Shown here: positions 1 through 8,800 of the stretch, in pieces
Position numbering within the stretch: the first letter of the stretch is position 1
Layout: each line of letters starts with the position of its first letter
Assembly: GCF_003570725.1 (NCBI RefSeq)
Contig: NZ_QWVS01000002.1
Span: forward strand, 1 to 64,000
From: Peribacillus asahii
Lineage (GTDB): Bacteria > Bacillota > Bacilli > Bacillales > DSM-1321
Length of the DNA stretch: 64,000 nt
Reading direction: 5' to 3'
Notes under the pieces: model-generated
The model's database searches: none
What the model was told of the DNA's origin: nothing
Seen by the model: only the letters and a program-made list of their open reading frames with translations
Translations under genes and position numbers: made by a program

Positions 1-11
1 ACATCTGTAAT
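1..11. repeat. Putative left attachment core of the serine-recombinase element
   Basis: The first 11 bases (acatctgtaat) are identical and in the same orientation to 28189-28199, where a host gene is interrupted next to a large serine recombinase. The match stops at base 12. Nothing left of base 1 is visible, so the repeat could be longer and the host side cannot be checked. Confidence 0.5.
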
Positions 12-84
12 ATTTCAAAATTTATTCGATAATTTAGCCTTTACCATTGAGGGATATCCCTCCTTGTAAGTAAAAAAGAAAAAC

Positions 85-105
85 CGTGTACCTTTGTGGC
101 ACACG
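85..105 (-). terminator. Intrinsic terminator at the left end of the satellite-like operon
   Basis: CGTGT/ACACG arms with an inner CC/GG pair form a hairpin. On the minus strand a T-rich run follows at once. It ends the leftward operon of phage-type genes just before the proposed att core. Confidence 0.6.
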
Positions 106-108
106 AGT

Positions 109-249
109 TTAATTTGTTTTATTTTTTATTTTATCGTTTTCTTTTTTATCTTGAACATTTGGATTGTTAATTTTATTATACAATTCGATTAGTCCCTTGG
201 CTGCTTTCACCGGATCAAAAGTTCCTCTTTCACCATATTTTACTTTCAC
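109..249 (-). CDS. Small hypothetical phage-type protein, 46 aa
   Basis: A GTG start at 249 follows a GAGGTGA ribosome site. The product is a 46-residue, lysine- and asparagine-rich protein beginning MKVKYGERGTFDP. It is the last gene of the leftward operon and lies directly before a terminator. I recognise no domain. Short basic proteins at the end of such operons are common in prophages and satellites, and that is the only basis for calling it phage-type. Confidence 0.45.
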   Translation of the reverse strand: MKVKYGERGTFDPVKAAKGLIELYNKINNPNVQDKKENDKIKNKTN

Positions 250-512
250 GATGAAATCACCTCGTTTTAAAATATGCGAGAGGATTTTGTTTGGAATCTT
301 GTCTACAACGTATTTTTTTCTGGCGATTAATCACTCGTTATTTCTCCTCCCAATGGATTAAGTCGGAGCTATAGCAGTATCTTGGAGAAGTTCTTTCTAA
401 GTTGGTTATTTTAGTTCCTTCAATTAATTTCCTGATAGCAATTAACCTCTTATATAAGGAATGGAACTGTAACGCTTTGAGAAGGCAGCAACATCAATAT
501 AAGCTTTCAGAG
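250..512. other. Stretch without a supported gene
   Basis: No convincing gene is seen. A minus-strand GTG-initiated stretch of about 24 codons lies within it but has no clear ribosome site. The upstream part of the 109-249 gene's leader is also here. Confidence 0.4.
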
Positions 513-701
513 TCACGGTTTCTTCCACTGTTCCCGCTCGAATGGGTTTACTTCCCCTTCACGCTGTGTTCGGCTTCGCAAAAAATGCTTCCCCCGATTT
601 AAAGCCATTTTAAAGATTTCGGCATCCTTTTGTAAAAGTGTATTAATTTCCTGTGATGTAAGAATGACTATGCATTTTTCCAACTGGATAATATATTTCA
701 A
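513..701 (-). CDS. Small phage-type protein, 62 aa
   Basis: A TTG start at 701 has a GTGAAGGG ribosome site a few bases upstream. The product has a hydrophobic first third, then a basic helical tail containing the segment ALNRGKHFLRSRTQRE. Short proteins of this layout, ending in a basic RGK-type helix, occur beside terminase or replication genes in Bacillus and Staphylococcus prophages (recalled, not searched). It lies 45 bp after the small terminase gene in the same direction, so it is probably co-transcribed with it. The function is unknown. Confidence 0.5.
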   Translation of the reverse strand: MKYIIQLEKCIVILTSQEINTLLQKDAEIFKMALNRGKHFLRSRTQREGEVNPFEREQWKKP

Positions 702-746
702 TGCCCTTCACCCTTTCAAATCGGTACACTTCAGGTATACCTGTTT

Positions 747-1265
747 TTAAGTAAGGTTTCCTTTATTAGCCATTTTTTCATAGATTTCCGCATATTGGTC
801 AACCCGCTTGAAAATATCCTGTTCATTAACCTTTTCAGAAACTTCCCCACTATGACTAATTTCGGAAATATCGGTACTTTCACCACGGCTCAACCGCTCA
901 ACCTTCACGGCAATTTCAAGTAATTTTGCTATCTCATAAGGTGATAATGTTTCAGGCTTAATGTGTTCGATTGCGTCTTTTACCTTATGGAGCAATTGTC
1001 GGGATACTTCGGCATGGTCCTTAATCATTTGTTTTCGTAGCTGCACATTCTCCAAAATAGCCTGCTTATCCATCTCTTCATCAAATGCCTGGGCACGTTC
1101 TACCCAGTTATGTTGAGATGACCAACGCTTAATTAACGAGTGATTTTTACCTAGCTTTTTCCCAACATCCTTAAGGTTTCTTGTAAGCCCCAAATTCCTA
1201 TAAACGATAAAGCCCTCAAAGGCTTGTTTACTTTCGCCTTCCTGGCGTTCATATGGCGGTTTCAT
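747..1265 (-). CDS. Phage terminase small subunit (TerS-like)
   Basis: This 172-aa protein resembles the DNA-recognition subunit of the packaging terminase, which binds pac or cos sites and hands the DNA to the large subunit. Residues about 25-60 form the helix-turn-helix typical of TerS (LKDVGKKLGKNHSLIKRW, then HNWVERAQAFD). The middle is a long charged helix expected to mediate oligomerisation. The ATG start is preceded by AAAGGAGG. No large subunit, portal, capsid or tail gene follows. In phage-inducible chromosomal islands a lone terS redirects helper-phage packaging, and the same job is inferred here from context. Confidence 0.75.
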   Translation of the reverse strand: MKPPYERQEGESKQAFEGFIVYRNLGLTRNLKDVGKKLGKNHSLIKRWSSQHNWVERAQAFDEEMDKQAILENVQLRKQMIKDHAEVSRQLLHKVKDAIEHIKPETLSPYEIAKLLEIAVKVERLSRGESTDISEISHSGEVSEKVNEQDIFKRVDQYAEIYEKMANKGNLT

Positions 1266-1289
1266 TGTGGCTATTCCCCTCCTTTTCGG

Positions 1290-1415
1290 TTAACTTTTAG
1301 CAAAGTACCTCGCTACAATCGTTAACACTTCCCCTTCAATGAGCAATCCTGGTTTCCACTCGATATAAGCAAACTTGTTCAACAGATCATCCAATGAATC
1401 TTCCGTGCTACTCAC
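1290..1415 (-). CDS. Small hypothetical protein, 41 aa
   Basis: A GTG start at 1415 overlaps the last codons of the upstream HTH gene, whose stop is at 1408, as in translationally coupled phage operons. The 41-aa product is acidic at its N terminus and contains the segment FAYIEWKPGLLIEGEVL. It lies between the broken HTH gene and terS. No domain is recognised. It could also be a read-on fragment of a longer ancestral gene. Confidence 0.4.
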   Translation of the reverse strand: MSSTEDSLDDLLNKFAYIEWKPGLLIEGEVLTIVARYFAKS

Positions 1416-1776
1416 TTCTTTTAAAGTGATTTGGAGTTACTCCTCGCTTTAAACTAGCAGCGGTTTTCATGGTGATATCATAAAGTTTTTCTGTTGAAAT
1501 TTCCGATAAATCCCGCGCTGCAAACCCTTCTTTTAAACGAACTAACTGTTCACCGAATAACCCGATTCTCTTTTTCTTTGAAACATAATACTTTTCTTGT
1601 AGCGGCTCCAATTCCAAAGCATAACGATTAATAGTTTCCAACTTCACCCCGCTACCCCACTTAATCAATGTAGCCTTGTTAACCCCCATTTCCTTTGCTA
1701 TCTCATCATAGGAAACACCATTTGCCCTTAACTCAATAAATTGCTCTTTTTAATTAATTTTCATGATTTTAGTCAT
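1408..1776 (-). pseudogene. HTH protein gene with an in-frame ochre codon near its start
   Basis: An ATG at 1776 has a perfect AGGAGTGAT ribosome site. Codon 9 (1750-1752) is TAA, after which the same frame stays open to 1408. The downstream part encodes a sigma-70 region-4-like or homeodomain-like HTH (NGVSYDEIAKEMGVNKATLIKW) followed by a helical segment, a layout seen in regulators or packaging-linked proteins near terminases. Unless translation restarts inside, for example at the ATG at 1689, the protein is not made. I cannot exclude a sequencing error. Confidence 0.6.
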
Positions 1777-2147
1777 GTAACATCACTCCTAAAATAGTTA
1801 TCTATAACCATGTGATTGAGACGACATTGGCTAACGGCTAACTTGGAGGTAGTTGGTTCGACTCTTCTTTTCAATTCTATACCCCACCTACTGGCATTAA
1901 TTTCTGAGATAATACAGATAACACATATCTGTCCGCCTTATCAGTCTTTGTTAAATCCCTTGTGTCTCTAAGGCTGACTCACCTTTGCGTACAGATGACA
2001 GATGAAAATCAGTTAATCTAAATAGGAATGATATATTATCTGTTTACTTTTAATAGAAAATCATCTGTCCTCTCTGTCCTATAACTTCTTCAACTCTTAT
2101 GGCTCAAGGGCGAATCATGAGGACAGATGATACAAATCATTTGTCTT
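1777..2147. other. Intergenic stretch, nothing identified
   Basis: About 370 bp lie between the VapE-like gene and the broken HTH gene. I find no open frame with a ribosome site and no strong hairpin. The word GGTTCGACTC near 1855 resembles a tRNA T-loop, but no stem or acceptor arm supports it. Confidence 0.4.
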
Positions 2148-3542
2148 TTACCTGTCCTCTCTGTCCTTTCTCCTGAAAACATATTGTTTTCCGTATTCAC
2201 CAAATTTAACCCTACCTTTGCCGACTTGTTCCCACTCCCCAAGGCTATTCAATACTGCTTTTATTTCTCTGCCACGAGCGGTTGTATATTGGTCACGGTA
2301 TCGCTTTAAGACCTTTTCCCACACGTGCATTGGACAAGTTTCGTTAATTGGGACTTTAATAACTCCTTCCTGTGTACGTTCTTCGGTATATCCCCTATCA
2401 AGAGCCTCTTCAATAATACTTGCAAACTCACCTTTATCTGTAAAATCAGATTGAACCCTCCTGGCTTGCTTTTCCAGATTACTAGGTAAAGCTAATGGTA
2501 TATCATTTGCTTTCATGTATTCATACTGATAAACTGCTTCAGCCCATATCTGTTCTACTTCAAGTGGATTATTCTTTTTAAACCATGGCTCTTTTGTATG
2601 TGCTTTAACAATCCACCATCGTCTGTTTCCTGTGTCATCCTTTAAAGGTAGATCATCGTTTGTGGTAGCAACGAAAATACATTGTCTAGGAACACGAATT
2701 GTCCTTCTCCCATACGGAGGTCTGTATACATCCTCTGATGATGAAATGAACTGTTTTATCCGCTTTTGGTCTGCCTTACCGACCGCTGCCATTTCCCCTA
2801 ATTCAATAATCCAATTTCCAGATAAATGCTCTTTTGCATCTTTGCCTCTAATTTCATCAAGGGAATCTGAAAACCAGTCACTACTAACAGCTAATTCTTT
2901 AAAAAATGTTGATTTACCAATCCCTTGCCCTCCTTGTATTGTCAAAACAAAGTCAAATTTGCATCCTGGCTCGAATATCCGAGCAACCGCTCCCACTAAT
3001 GTTAATCGCATCTGCCAGCGGTTTAAATCTGTATCATCTGCATTAAAAAAATCGACCAATAAAGAATCCAACCGCTCTTTCCCATCCCATTTAAGCATTT
3101 TCAGGAAATCCCTTACTGGATGATATTGGTTGTCCAAAACCACTTCATTTAAGGCATCGAAAATAATATCTTGCGACTTGATACCATAATGAACGGAAAA
3201 ATAATTTCTTAAGCATGAATCATCATGGTTGGTAATCTCCCGATATTGCCCTAGCCGTTTCCAAGGTACATTCCCTACAATATCAATCTTTTGTGTAAAT
3301 AGATTGAAGGCAAATTTGCTCTTTAGGTTTTCATCATTTTTTAAGATTAATAGTGTATTAAAGGCATTGCTCAAAATTTTCCCATTATCCGATTTTTGCA
3401 ATTGCTCTTTCCAATCGATAACTATGCGTTCATTATGGGAACCGGTTTTCATTTCTCCAAAAACCATGTTATTTTTCAAACCTAGTGCCTTATCTACGCC
3501 GTACTTTCGGAGGGTGGATAATTCTTCAAGAGATTTTTCCAT
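2148..3542 (-). CDS. VapE-like replication helicase (virulence-associated E family)
   Basis: This 464-aa protein matches the VapE/phage replication ATPase family, SF3-like helicases that drive replication of satellites and some phages. The Walker A loop GGQGIGKST sits near residue 205. It is followed by the family blocks SGNWIIELGEMAAVGK (Walker B region) and QCIFVATTNDDLPLKDDTGNRRWW (sensor 1 and arginine region). It overlaps the primase gene by 49 bp, so the two are translationally coupled. Together they form a pri-rep module like that of phage-inducible chromosomal islands. All the motifs I looked for are present, so it is probably functional. Confidence 0.85.
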   Translation of the reverse strand: MEKSLEELSTLRKYGVDKALGLKNNMVFGEMKTGSHNERIVIDWKEQLQKSDNGKILSNAFNTLLILKNDENLKSKFAFNLFTQKIDIVGNVPWKRLGQYREITNHDDSCLRNYFSVHYGIKSQDIIFDALNEVVLDNQYHPVRDFLKMLKWDGKERLDSLLVDFFNADDTDLNRWQMRLTLVGAVARIFEPGCKFDFVLTIQGGQGIGKSTFFKELAVSSDWFSDSLDEIRGKDAKEHLSGNWIIELGEMAAVGKADQKRIKQFISSSEDVYRPPYGRRTIRVPRQCIFVATTNDDLPLKDDTGNRRWWIVKAHTKEPWFKKNNPLEVEQIWAEAVYQYEYMKANDIPLALPSNLEKQARRVQSDFTDKGEFASIIEEALDRGYTEERTQEGVIKVPINETCPMHVWEKVLKRYRDQYTTARGREIKAVLNSLGEWEQVGKGRVKFGEYGKQYVFRRKDREDR

Positions 3543-4150
3543 CGTTCCACAACTCCCTTAGCAGCATAGAAATAACTAATTTGCTTTTCTATATCTATTT
3601 CATCGCGTAAACCTGCTAATAATCCATTTAAAAGATCCTCAAGAAGTGCTCTGTCGTGGTAGTAACAAATTAAAAGGGAATCCTTCTCCAAGCAATCTAT
3701 CGTTTTATATGTTCCTGCCCTTTCCCTCATGTAATCCCTTAGGTCACAGAAGAAATAAAACATTTCGTTACATTTCTTCAAAAAGCGCTTTTCAAGTTCC
3801 CTATCTTCTTGTTGACTGATAACTTCTAGCTTCTGTTCTTTAGTTAGCTTTGTTTGTGCTAACCCAATCCGTTTAGCCAGACGAAAAATTGCTTGCCCAT
3901 TTTTTATACCATTTAATCGTGCATAAAGGTTTATCTGATCACCACTGACCCCACAGCCAAAACATTTAAATATATTTTTCTGGGGATTTACGCTAAAAGA
4001 GGCTGTTTTTTCACTATGGAATGGGCATAGCCCTATAAAATTCCGTCCTCTTTTCCGCAACTGTATCGGTGACTCCTCAACGATTGTTAAAATATCAATC
4101 TTTGATTTTACTTCTCTAATGGTATAGTTTAAAGTCAGATTCATTTTCAC
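3494..4150 (-). CDS. CHC2 zinc-finger DNA primase, short
   Basis: This 218-aa protein carries the DnaG-type CHC2 zinc-binding domain at residues about 25-75, with ligands in CPFH and, about 20 residues later, CFGC. This domain recognises the template for primer synthesis. The TOPRIM catalytic core of full DnaG is missing; the rest is helical. Such short primases pair with VapE-type helicases in phages and satellites, and here the helicase gene overlaps the 3' end. The start is a GTG at 4150 or an ATG at 4144, both behind AGGAGTAGG. Confidence 0.8.
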   Translation of the reverse strand: MKMNLTLNYTIREVKSKIDILTIVEESPIQLRKRGRNFIGLCPFHSEKTASFSVNPQKNIFKCFGCGVSGDQINLYARLNGIKNGQAIFRLAKRIGLAQTKLTKEQKLEVISQQEDRELEKRFLKKCNEMFYFFCDLRDYMRERAGTYKTIDCLEKDSLLICYYHDRALLEDLLNGLLAGLRDEIDIEKQISYFYAAKGVVERWKNLLKNYPPSESTA

Positions 4151-4240
4151 GCCTACTCCTAAAAAAGATTGTGAATATGTCCTAAAGCTTTTAACCCTAT
4201 TAAAAACTCTTTATACAAAAGATTTTTTATTTATCAATGT

Positions 4241-4480
4241 TTACTTCTTCAGTGGAATCTTTGGTAAATCTATATTTATTTTCTTAGGCCACCCATCCGT
4301 ATCAAATAAACAACTTTCTTCTACTCCAAAAAACAGCGACAACTGTTTCCTCAGCTTGGGCCAGCTTTTTCTATACTCATTTTCTAATTGAGCAATTGCA
4401 GATGAATTAATATTAAGTTCCCTACTTAATTGAATCTGGGACAGCCCTTTTTCCTTACGAAGATACTCTATTAGGGTCAT
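4241..4480 (-). CDS. Xre/Cro-type HTH transcriptional regulator
   Basis: This 79-aa HTH_3 regulator has the core LRKEKGLSQIQLSRELNINSSAIAQLE near its N terminus, and a C-terminal tail with little structure. The ATG at 4480 is chosen because AAGGAGGTGG lies directly upstream; an earlier in-frame start would bury that site. It heads the leftward primase-helicase-terS operon and is divergent from the 387-aa gene at 4589. By analogy with satellites it probably controls the replication module through the repeats at 4508-4572. Confidence 0.8.
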   Translation of the reverse strand: MTLIEYLRKEKGLSQIQLSRELNINSSAIAQLENEYRKSWPKLRKQLSLFFGVEESCLFDTDGWPKKINIDLPKIPLKK

Positions 4481-4507
4481 ATCTCCACCTCCTTCCATTT
4501 TTACCTA

Positions 4508-4572
4508 ATTACTACAAATTCATGGTAATATAATTTACATAGAAAAAAATCGTGCGACAAATCGTGCGACAA
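4508..4572. promoter_or_regulatory. Divergent control region with tandem 12-bp repeats
   Basis: Between the divergent Xre gene and the 387-aa gene lie two perfect head-to-tail copies of atcgtgcgacaa (4549-4572) and a small dyad, attac...gtaat (4508-4529). The repeats end close to the ribosome site of the rightward gene. This position suits an operator for the neighbouring Xre protein. No binding evidence is available. Confidence 0.45.
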
Positions 4573-4588
4573 TAGGTGGTGTTTTATT

Positions 4589-5752
4589 TTGAAACCAATT
4601 CAGTTGTGGCTTCCTTTTTTTAATAAAAGTTGGGATACTCCCTCATTTTCAAGGGACATACAACGTGCACAGAGGAACTGGCTTGGGGAGGATAGAATTT
4701 GGTTACTTCCAGGCTTGAACGAAGTTAAAAGGTGGTCTAAATCGGTATCTATTTTTAAATATCATGAATGCGCAATACCGAGTGAAACCTTGAATTGTAT
4801 TACAGTTGTAAATGTTTCAAAAGATGGAGCCTTTTATCCTCCAATCGGGAATCCAATTCCAGAAAAATGGAAAGGTATTATACCTACTAATCTATTAAAC
4901 TTGTGGTTAAATTCAAGTAATTTTGGTTTTGTTAGTGCTAAAAAAACAATTAATTTGCCCTTACCTTTTTTTAAAGAAAACGAAGTTATTTATAAAGAAG
5001 TGGAAATAGGTTTAACTCCAGGTCCATCATTTCCTATCTCAGAATTTGATGAAGAAACACATGAAGTCGTATTAAAGTTAACGTCGGATGAAAATAGCTC
5101 GGTGGAAATTATTAGTCCTGAAGCTGAGAGTCTCAAATTAAATGGACCATACCAATGGGATAATCAGCCAACAGAAGAAACTCTAAATTTGGTAATTAAC
5201 AAAGATGGAAAAAAATCTTTTCACAGCGCAATTTTATGGAATGAACCATTTTTTAGGATGTTTCCAGATGGCGGTGGGATGGATTTATTAAATCACAGAA
5301 ATTTAATGAAGAATTGTGCGCGAGATATTGAAAAAAACAGGAGTAAAATTAAATTACAAGCCAACAATTTTACGAAAGAAGGATGGACCAATCTAGAAGC
5401 TCTAATTATAGCACCCACTCTAATGACTAAAGGTCCGGAATCATTACTTTTTGATATAGAAGGAAGCTTTAATATTGAAGTGGATAACCTTAGAGAACTT
5501 CTTGATCACCCTAAATATAAAGAAATATTTAAAGAAAAAGTACCTGTTACGAGGATTTTTGGCTGGGAAGGTTACCTTTGGTGGGAATTAAATAAAATTG
5601 TGAATATTGAAAATAAATTTATGAAAACATGCTCTTTATGCGGAAATATTATCTATGGAAAAAAAGGTAAGACATTTTGCAACCAAGAAGATAACCTGGA
5701 TTGTTACAGAAAACGGAAAAGACTTGATAAAAGAAGAGAAAGGAAAAAATAA
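4589..5752 (+). CDS. Unknown 387-aa protein with C-terminal zinc finger and basic tail
   Basis: The TTG start at 4589 is supported by an AGGTGGTG ribosome site. The first about 340 residues match no family I recognise: a mixed alpha/beta protein with many tryptophans and no signal peptide. Residues about 348-376 form a probable treble-clef or CGNR-like zinc finger, CSLCG...FC...DCYRKRKR, and the protein ends in a run of basic residues, suggesting nucleic-acid binding. It is the only rightward gene here, lies between the satellite module and the BREX operon, and converges on brxHII with a shared terminator. It may be an accessory defence or regulatory protein, which is inference only. Confidence 0.7.
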   Translation: MKPIQLWLPFFNKSWDTPSFSRDIQRAQRNWLGEDRIWLLPGLNEVKRWSKSVSIFKYHECAIPSETLNCITVVNVSKDGAFYPPIGNPIPEKWKGIIPTNLLNLWLNSSNFGFVSAKKTINLPLPFFKENEVIYKEVEIGLTPGPSFPISEFDEETHEVVLKLTSDENSSVEIISPEAESLKLNGPYQWDNQPTEETLNLVINKDGKKSFHSAILWNEPFFRMFPDGGGMDLLNHRNLMKNCARDIEKNRSKIKLQANNFTKEGWTNLEALIIAPTLMTKGPESLLFDIEGSFNIEVDNLRELLDHPKYKEIFKEKVPVTRIFGWEGYLWWELNKIVNIENKFMKTCSLCGNIIYGKKGKTFCNQEDNLDCYRKRKRLDKRRERKK

Positions 5753-5774
5753 AAGGGGTAATCCCCCTTTTTTA
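5751..5774 (+). terminator. Intrinsic terminator between the 387-aa gene and brxHII
   Basis: AAAAGGGG/CCCCCTTTT arms with a TAAT-like loop, followed by a T-run on the plus strand and preceded by an A-run. It can serve the rightward gene and, from the other side, the end of the BREX operon. Confidence 0.75.
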
Positions 5775-5879
5775 ATTAAAACGTCACGAGCATTTATTGA
5801 TGTGTTGTTTTAAAGTGCTTAACCCGTATTTTGAATCCGTATTTACTTTGATTAATTAGCCTTATCCTCTTAATTATTA

Positions 5880-8800
5880 TTATTGCTTATATATAAACAG
5901 CTCTTCTCTCATAGCTCGTTCTGCTACCACTTGTCCATGCTTTACGATATAGATATAAACCTTCTCCAACATATCACCAAGGTCCTCTAAATGCTCTTCT
6001 GTGGGCATATAGTGGTCATTATTGGAGATGATAATAAAACGTTCCTCACCATTAAATCGCTCGCTGTAGAAATCCACAAGGGCCATATTATCAAACATCT
6101 TCACATTTTGGCGGCCATTTTGCTTCTCATAAACTTCTACAATTCTATAATAGTCTACAGCTAAGACTCGATTGGCCCTACCAGTTGGTATCAGTTCCAT
6201 TTGTACAAGTCGTTTTGGTGGTTTCATCGTTATATTTCTCTGGCGATTGATTAAGGCTGTCCGCTCTTCTTTTTTCGCATCAATATCAATAAGTTGAGCA
6301 TTCATTTGATTTATAAGTGCAGAATTTTTGTTGTCCGCATTCTCCATCTGATATTTATTCAATTTAGCTAACGTATCATTATACTGACTATGAAATGCTT
6401 TGTTTAAAAAGTTTGCTAATTTATTAAGTTGAATTTCTCTTTTAGAACGGATTTTATCCCTTATCTCAATACCAGCTGCCAAAGCTTTTGACATAGATAT
6501 CGAATCCTGTATCGAATTAAGCTCTGTCAAAGCCCCCTCAAACTGGCTTATCGATAACCAATACGGGTCTAATTGTATAATAGAGCCATCTTGTCTTTTT
6601 GCCATATAAATAATTTGGCTTTGTAGTTCTTTTCCTGTTCCATCATTAATTGTAAGACTATAAACTTCTACACTAAGCGGCTCCGGAATATCATAAGAAA
6701 TCATATAACGTCCCAAAGCAAACTTTTCACTTTCTTTCGCTGTTAATTCCATAGCCAATTTAAAAATGGAATGATCTTCGTGTAGCATTGAAACATCGGA
6801 CGTTTCATACTCTTTATAGCCTGTATATCTATAAACCTCTGAATTCGTCAAATGCAATTGAGGAAATGATTCACGCAAGAACTTCGGAATCCGTTCAATC
6901 CGCTTTACTTTCCCTTCATTTGACTCAAGAACTCGCACATTTCTCTTTTTTAAGATATAATCCGCAAAAGATAAATGCGTACGAAATGGGATTTTCTGTA
7001 CAGTTATTTCACCTTGTTCACGCTTTAGAGAAGGAACATCAATGGTTTCTTCGTCTAAACGCTCTTCTTGCATAACCTTAAGGATCTTTAAGTGTTCATC
7101 AGATATCGCTTTGTCCATCTTTGCAATAACATCATCTAGTTTCTCTCTATTCAGAACTGCTTCTTGCATAATCGATGCTAAACTATCATGATCTTCTAAT
7201 AATTCTCCAATAAAATTGTATACAAGGTCCGATCCCAAATCTTCCTTCATTTTCTCCATCTTTTCTAGAAGTCGCGTCATAACATGACCTTCCCTCGTAT
7301 TCTGAGCTACTAGGTTAAAGATAAAGACTTCATTCTTTTGCCCAATTCGATGTATACGTCCCATCCTTTGTTCTAGCTTATTAGGATTCCACGGAATATC
7401 ATAATTAATCATTTGATTGCAGAACTGTAAATTAATTGACTCGCCGCCGGCATCCGTCGCAATCATAATTTGGCACTCATTTCGAAACATTTCTACTTGC
7501 CGTCTGCGTTCATCCATTGAAAAACTACCGACAATCTTTGCTACTTTCGGCACACGCTCCAAAAGTTTACGTTCTAAATAATTCATAGTGTCAGCGGCTT
7601 CTGTAAAGATAAGAATCTTTTCTCCTTGATGAAGTAGCCCGTCTACACCGAATAATGTCTCTTCAAGCTCCTGATATTTTCTCTCAATGGCATACGTCTG
7701 CAAATGTGTTGTTTTAGCAAGTAAACGCTTCAATTCTTTCAATTCTTTTTCTAATTCTTCCGTATCAATGAGATCAACAGCTTGTTCCAGTCTCTGCTCC
7801 ATTAACTCTTGTTGCTCATTTGTCTCTTCATCGTACTCTGCCACATTCATTTTCTCTATCAACTTCATATATTTATTTCGCTCCATCTCCGTTTGCTGAT
7901 AGAGCTTTCTCAAGCGCTTGTATCGGCGTTGCAGCGATAAGTGAATGGCTTCTATTGAAGAACTGAGTCGACGCTGTAATAGCATCATTGCAAATGCCGT
8001 GCTATTATTTCCATTGTTCATCGCACGATTAAAATGCTCCTTAACATAATTTGTTACAGCATCATATAAATCTAATTCTTCATCTGTTAAATGATATTGA
8101 ATAGTTTTTGTTGTCCTCTTCGGAAAAATAGGTGTACCATCAAAATTCTTCAAATTCTCTTTCAATCTTCTAATAATGAAAGGATTACTTTTTTCTCTCA
8201 ATGTCTCATTTACGCTAGTATTTGAAAAGATATCTTCATCAATGAGCTTCATTAAATGACGAAAATTCTCCATATCCCCTTTATGTGGAGTGGCTGTTAG
8301 TAATAAACAATGCGGCACCTTCCGTAGTAGAAGTTCCCCAAGCTGATATAGCTTCGTCCGTGTCGTTTTCTTTTTGATTGTACCATGTGTATAGGCCGCC
8401 ATTTTATGTGCCTCATCGACAATAATCAAATCAAACTGCGCTTCATTAATTAGCTGCTTAATATCATCTTTTGCAGCCCAATATACGGATGCTAAGCACT
8501 GATTATTAGAAACAAATGGATTTTTTCCACCATACTCTTTCACTACCGCTCGATTAATAATATGAAACGATTCATGAAATTTCTCATATAATTCTTCTTG
8601 CCACTGTTTCAAAACTAAGGGTGGTACCAATATTAAAATTCGTTCCACACTATGCCTAGCTTTCAATTCTTTAATCAGCATTCCTGACATGATTGTCTTC
8701 CCTGCACCCGGGTCGTCAGCTAACAAGAACCGAGTTTGTGGAACTTGCAACATTCGTCCATAAACCGCTTCAATTTGGTGTGGCAAAGGTAAAAGATTTT

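Noticed and set aside
164-602. Rightward open frames in the first 600 bases
   Set aside because: They lack ribosome sites and run antisense to better-supported minus-strand small genes.
1830-1880. A tRNA-like T-loop word (GGTTCGACTC)
   Set aside because: The flanking bases do not form a five-base T stem and no acceptor or anticodon arm can be drawn.
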